Shown here: piece after piece, positions 60,469 to 64,000 of the stretch
Layout of the letters: every line of letters starts with the position of its first letter
How positions within the stretch are numbered: the stretch's first letter is position 1
Source: GCA-003244245 sp050699635
Lineage (GTDB): Bacteria; Actinomycetota; Actinomycetes; Mycobacteriales; Pseudonocardiaceae
DNA: 64,000 nt
Direction: 5' to 3'
Assembly: GCA_050699635.1 (NCBI GenBank)
Contig: JBOHFK010000008.1
Coordinates: forward strand, 1 to 64,000
Notes under the pieces: model-generated
The model's database searches: none
What the model was told of the DNA's origin: nothing
The model's input: the letters and a program-made list of their open reading frames with translations, nothing else
Translations under genes and position numbers: made by a program

Positions 60469-61305
60469 TCAGTGCGATGACCACCAGTCAAAGGTCAGCC
60501 TTCCCCGTGCGACGAGCACCGCCGGCCCGGTCAGTCTGCTGCCGTCCGCATCAATCGCCACATGCAGCCGACCTCCGGGAACCTCCACGTCGGCCGCACC
60601 GGTGGTGCGGTCCCACGCGTCCAGCGCCGCGGCCAGCGCCGCCACCGTTCCGGTACCACAGGAGCGGGTCTCCCCCACGCCTCGCTCGTGCACCCGCATG
60701 CGCAACTCCCCCGCTGGGAGCACGTTGATGAATTCGACGTTGACGCCGTGCGGAAAATTCCCGGGGTCGTGTCCTGGCGGCAGGGTGAGGTCGAGTTGCT
60801 CCACCGGCAGCTCGGTCAAGCAGGCCAGGTGCGGATTGCCGACATCAACCACGAGGCCGGTGAATGCTGTGCCCTCGACGGTCACCGTGGAGGTGCCGTT
60901 GCACCGGACTCGTCCCATCTCGACGGTCACCGTGCCGTCGGAGTTGCACCGCACTTGCCGTGGACCGGATCTGCTGCCGACCGGGAACTCGGTGGCGGCG
61001 ACCAGCCCGGCCTCGGTTAGATAGCGAGCGAATACCCGTACCCCGTTGCCGCACAGCTCGGCGACCGAGCCATCGGCGTTGCGGTAGTCCATGAACCAGT
61101 CTCCTGGTGACGTCCCCGGTGGCGGGTCGGGCACCAGCGCACCGGGGATCACCCGCAACACTCCGTCAGCTCCTAGCCCTCGGTGCCGATTGCACAGCGC
61201 CCGCACCCGGGACGGGGTGAGGTCCAACGTGCCGGTGGGGTCAGGGAGCAGGACGAAGTCGTTCTCTGTTCCATGTCCCTTAACGAACTCGATACCTAGC
61301 TCCAT
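60469..61305 (-). CDS. dapF: Diaminopimelate epimerase
   Basis: A 278-aa PLP-independent epimerase giving meso-DAP for peptidoglycan and lysine. The two catalytic cysteines are in VAELCGNGVRVFARYL and TRSCGTGTVAALAAAL; substrate-binding GTENDFVLLPD and GNPHLACL are present. Three adjacent ATGs (61311, 61308, 61305) can start it; it begins 5-11 bp after the miaA stop, so the two are cotranscribed. Confidence 0.95.
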   Translation of the reverse strand: MELGIEFVKGHGTENDFVLLPDPTGTLDLTPSRVRALCNRHRGLGADGVLRVIPGALVPDPPPGTSPGDWFMDYRNADGSVAELCGNGVRVFARYLTEAGLVAATEFPVGSRSGPRQVRCNSDGTVTVEMGRVRCNGTSTVTVEGTAFTGLVVDVGNPHLACLTELPVEQLDLTLPPGHDPGNFPHGVNVEFINVLPAGELRMRVHERGVGETRSCGTGTVAALAAALDAWDRTTGAADVEVPGGRLHVAIDADGSRLTGPAVLVARGRLTFDWWSSH

Positions 61306-61316
61306 CATCAATGACT

Positions 61317-62252
61317 CTATCCGTCGGTCAGCAGGGTGAGTGCTGCGCCGAACAGGTCCGGGTGCTGGGAATCCAGCCAGCTGATCCGGCCGTCCCGCCG
61401 GAACCAGCTGCGCTGCCTGCGAATGAAGCGCCGGGTCGCCTGGGCGGTCGGACCGGCTGCGTCTGCCGGATCGGCGCCAGCCTCCAGTGCCGCGAGGACC
61501 TGCCGGTAACCCAACGCCCGAGGGGCCGTCCGACCTTCCCGCAGACCGCGTGGCAGCAGCTCCTGCACTTCCGCGACCAGCCCGTCGGCGAACATCCGAT
61601 CCACCCGCGCGTCGACCCGCGAGTCCAGGATCACCGGATCGGTGTCCAACCCGATGATCGTGGCCCGGTAGCGAGCTGGACCGGGTTGCGGCAGGGAAGC
61701 CGAGAACGGGCGTCCCGTGAGCCGGATTACTTCCAGCGCCCGCACCAGCCGGCGACCGTTGCTCGGCAGGATCCGCCCAGCCGCCGCCGGGTCGAGTTGA
61801 TGCAACCGTTGATGCAACGCCGGTGCCCCCTGTTCGGCCAGATCCACCTCAAGCTGGGTCCGTACTTCAGCCTCGGTGCCCGGGAACTCCAGATCGTCAA
61901 GTACGGCTCGCACATAGAGCCCCGAACCCCCGGCGATCACCGGCACCCGGCCCGCGGCGAGCAACTCCTCCAGGATGCCGCGGGCGTCGCGCTGGTAGGC
62001 GGCCACTGAAGCGGTCTCGGTGACCTCGAGAACGTCAAGCAGATGGTGGCGCACCCCGCACCGCTGCGCGGGCGGCAGCTTGGCAGTGCCGATGTCCATG
62101 CCCCGATACAGTTGCATCGCGTCGGCGTTGACCACCTCGCCACCCAGCCGGTGAGCCAGCTTGACCGCGAGTTCGGACTTTCCCGTGCCAGTCGGCCCGA
62201 CCACGGCCAGCGCCCGCGGACCCCCGACGGGATTCGTGCCTGGATTCCTCAT
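61317..62252 (-). CDS. miaA: tRNA dimethylallyltransferase
   Basis: A 311-aa enzyme that adds the isopentenyl group to A37 of tRNAs reading UNN codons. P-loop VVGPTGTGKSELAV, NADAMQLYRGMDIGTAK, VIAGGSGLYVRAVLDDLEF and GYRQVLAALEA are all present. The C-terminal RRQRSWFRRDGRISWLD segment is the usual end. ATG 62252 overlaps the stop of the upstream gene as ATGA. Confidence 0.95.
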   Translation of the reverse strand: MRNPGTNPVGGPRALAVVGPTGTGKSELAVKLAHRLGGEVVNADAMQLYRGMDIGTAKLPPAQRCGVRHHLLDVLEVTETASVAAYQRDARGILEELLAAGRVPVIAGGSGLYVRAVLDDLEFPGTEAEVRTQLEVDLAEQGAPALHQRLHQLDPAAAGRILPSNGRRLVRALEVIRLTGRPFSASLPQPGPARYRATIIGLDTDPVILDSRVDARVDRMFADGLVAEVQELLPRGLREGRTAPRALGYRQVLAALEAGADPADAAGPTAQATRRFIRRQRSWFRRDGRISWLDSQHPDLFGAALTLLTDG

Positions 62253-62986
62253 CGGGCGTCCGGATCCACGGCATCCCACAACGCCACGTGGTATCCCACC
62301 CCGTATGGAGCAGCCGAATAGAGCAGCTCCCCTCGGTAGGCCGGGGCCAGGGACTGGGCAGCTGCGGCCGCGACCTGCCACGCCTCCCGGCCGGCAACCA
62401 ACAGCTCGCTGGCCAATGCGGCGTCGAGGCCCAGCAACGCGGGGGGATCGGCTGCGGCCAGTGCCGCCGCCACCGTCCCGTCCAGTTCTTTGGCCCTACT
62501 GTCGAGATATCCCGGTGCCCGAAGGGTATGCGTCGCTGCGCCGTCGCCGAGTACCAGCAGCCCCACCGGGTGGCCCTCACAGCGCAACCGCTGCGCCAAC
62601 TCGGTACCGATCCGGCGGCACTGCGCGGTACTGGATCCTGGCGCCACCGGCGACACGGCCACCGTGATGTGCGCCGCGCAGACCTGCGCCCGCAGCCAGC
62701 CCGCGATCAGCAACGGCAGCGGCAGCTCGACGCGACCGGCAGACATCCCATCTGGATCAAGAGTGACCTGGACGTCTGCACCATAACCGGCAAAGGTGCC
62801 CCATCCCCCTGTCACCGGAACCGGATCGGCTACCGCGACCGCCACCCAGTGTGGGCAACGCTGCGCCAGCGCACTTACCACGGCCAGGCAGGCATTCCGC
62901 AATGGCGCGATCTCCGCAGCGGCGCCGGCAGCCACTTCCGGTACCAGGAGCGGTGGATGTGGCACCACCGCCACGCGTACGATCAC
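62249..62986 (-). CDS. LigB-fold (class III extradiol dioxygenase-like) protein, Rv2728c type
   Basis: A 245-aa protein of the LigB/MEMO superfamily, opening VRVAVVPHPPLLVPEVAAGA with the conserved His, then VAVADPVPVTGGWGTFAGYG, and VLGDGAATHTLRAPGYLDSR further on. Enzymatic activity is unproven in this branch; it is found directly upstream of miaA in many actinobacteria (Rv2728c in M. tuberculosis, from memory). Overlaps miaA by 4 bp. Confidence 0.82.
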   Translation of the reverse strand: MIVRVAVVPHPPLLVPEVAAGAAAEIAPLRNACLAVVSALAQRCPHWVAVAVADPVPVTGGWGTFAGYGADVQVTLDPDGMSAGRVELPLPLLIAGWLRAQVCAAHITVAVSPVAPGSSTAQCRRIGTELAQRLRCEGHPVGLLVLGDGAATHTLRAPGYLDSRAKELDGTVAAALAAADPPALLGLDAALASELLVAGREAWQVAAAAAQSLAPAYRGELLYSAAPYGVGYHVALWDAVDPDAR

Positions 62987-63151
62987 CGCTGCAGGTTAGT
63001 GCCCACTTCGCACCTGCTCTCCTGCCCGCGTGCCTGAAATGCTTCAATGCGGCCCTGGCCGGGCGTTTCGGGGCAGCCTCGTGAAGGTGCACAGCTTGTG
63101 CAGTCGGGGCGCCCGCAGGAGACGGCGGGCACGAGGTCGAGGAAGGCCGGC

Positions 63152-64000
63152 ATGACCGAGCACAGCACCACAGAGCAACAACTGGAGACCGGTTCCCCCG
63201 ACGGTCCGCCACCCGGCGTCGCGCGCGCCTGCCGGGATCCGCAACAGTGGGGGCGGATAGCCCCGGACGGCACGGTGTACACCCACACCGCCGATGGCGA
63301 GCGAGCAGTCGGCTCGTGGCAGGCCGGGACAGCTGAGGAAGGTCTGGCGCACTTCGCCCGTCGTTTCGACGACCTGCTCACCGAAGCGGAGCTGCTTCAT
63401 GCCCGGCTGAGCTCCGGGGTGGGCGACGCAAAGCAGGCGCTGGCCCGGGTCCGCGCCCTGCGTGATGAGCTCGCCGAACCAGCCGTCATGGGTGACCTCG
63501 CCGGTCTCACGGCGCTGCTGGACTACCTGCAGCGGCACGCCGAGGCGTCCCTCGCCGGGGCCAAAGCGGCCAGGGAACAGGCCAAGGCGCGAGCGACCGC
63601 CCGCAAAGAAGCACTCGCCGAGGAAGCGGAGCAGATCGGCGCTGAGTCCACCCAGTGGAAAGCCGGCGGCGACCGGCTACGCACCATCCTGGAGGAGTGG
63701 AAAACGATCAAAGGTGCGGACCGGAAGGCCGACGAGGCGCTGTGGCGCCGATTCTCCAAGGCCCGGGACGCCTTCGCCAGGCGCCGCGGCGCGCATTTCG
63801 CCGAGCTCGACCGGCAGCGGATCGGAGCCCGGGCCCGTAAGGAGGAGCTGGTCGTTGAGGCTGAGAAGCTGGCCAGCTCCACTGACTGGGGTGCCACGGC
63901 GAGTCGCTTCCGGAACCTGATGGCGGAGTGGAAGGCCGCTGGACGCGCCCCGAAAGAAGCCGACGACGCGTTGTGGCAGCGGTTCCGCACCGCCCAGGAG
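63152..64000 (+). CDS. DUF349 domain protein, cut by the window edge
   Basis: 283 codons are present and the frame is open at the right edge. After an N-terminal segment with QQWGRIAPDGTVYTHTADGE come DUF349 repeats, each a charged helical hairpin, for example AESTQWKAGGDRLRTILEEW and STDWGATASRFRNLMAEWKA. Long Ala/Lys/Glu stretches suggest coiled coils. It resembles Rv2731; function unknown, though DUF349 proteins have been linked to ribosome and RNA contacts. ATG 63152 follows AGGAAGG. Divergent from the LigB-type gene. Confidence 0.85.
   Translation, partial: MTEHSTTEQQLETGSPDGPPPGVARACRDPQQWGRIAPDGTVYTHTADGERAVGSWQAGTAEEGLAHFARRFDDLLTEAELLHARLSSGVGDAKQALARVRALRDELAEPAVMGDLAGLTALLDYLQRHAEASLAGAKAAREQAKARATARKEALAEEAEQIGAESTQWKAGGDRLRTILEEWKTIKGADRKADEALWRRFSKARDAFARRRGAHFAELDRQRIGARARKEELVVEAEKLASSTDWGATASRFRNLMAEWKAAGRAPKEADDALWQRFRTAQE

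Overview
The window is very GC-rich and gene-dense, with many GTG starts and 4-bp gene overlaps. Its gene content points to an actinomycete, probably of the Pseudonocardiales/Mycobacteriales side: a SigB-type sigma factor, IdeR, a mycothiol-type isomerase, DUF3039/DUF3099/DUF4192 proteins, LexA next to a LysM protein, and B12-dependent ribonucleotide reductase with NrdR. The right half (about 37.6-64 kb) resembles, from memory, the conserved sigB-ideR-lexA-hflX-dapF-miaA region of mycobacteria.

1-12 kb is an accessory defence island, all on the minus strand. It holds a CRISPR-Cas locus of the I-G (formerly I-U) kind: csb1/cas7, a csb2 (Cas5/Cas6-like), cas3 with a C-terminal HD domain, a small Cas8-like protein, a second csb2 paralogue, a cas4-cas1 fusion, cas2, then a leader and the first repeat of an array that runs off the left edge. 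Between the effector and adaptation genes sit a broken duplicate of the cas4-cas1 start, a solitary degenerate CRISPR repeat and a toxin-antitoxin pair. A second toxin-antitoxin pair upstream of csb1 has a frameshifted toxin.

12-27.5 kb is mixed metabolism and transport: a PHB-depolymerase-type esterase, a 14-TM MFS exporter carrying carboxypeptidase-regulatory-like repeats and overlapping a YceI protein with the same kind of repeat, a lipoprotein hydrolase, an acyl-CoA dehydrogenase, a glutamine-synthetase-like enzyme, a flavin-split-barrel protein, an EamA permease, a DEAD/H helicase and a YihY protein.

27.6-37.6 kb is the most unusual region. It carries the whole nickel-pincer nucleotide cofactor pathway (larE divergent from larB-larC), followed closely by a tightly overlapping four-gene set: an acyl reductase fused to a HAD hydrolase, a zinc alcohol dehydrogenase, a divergent LarA homologue and a PlsC-type acyltransferase. 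A ferritin-like diiron protein converges on larE. I infer a nickel-pincer-dependent step in a lipid or hydroxy-acyl pathway; the product is unknown.

37.6-64 kb is mostly core genome: DNA repair, a PHA synthase with phasin-like and Xre-type partners, D-aminoacyl-tRNA deacylase, SigB, AcuC, a sulfurtransferase, IdeR, GalE, an HtrA lipoprotein, NrdJ/NrdR, LexA with two SOS boxes shared with a LysM protein, HflX, DapF, MiaA and a DUF349 protein cut by the right edge. Short tandem repeats (15-36 bp units) recur in and between genes across the window. No tRNA or rRNA gene was recognised.
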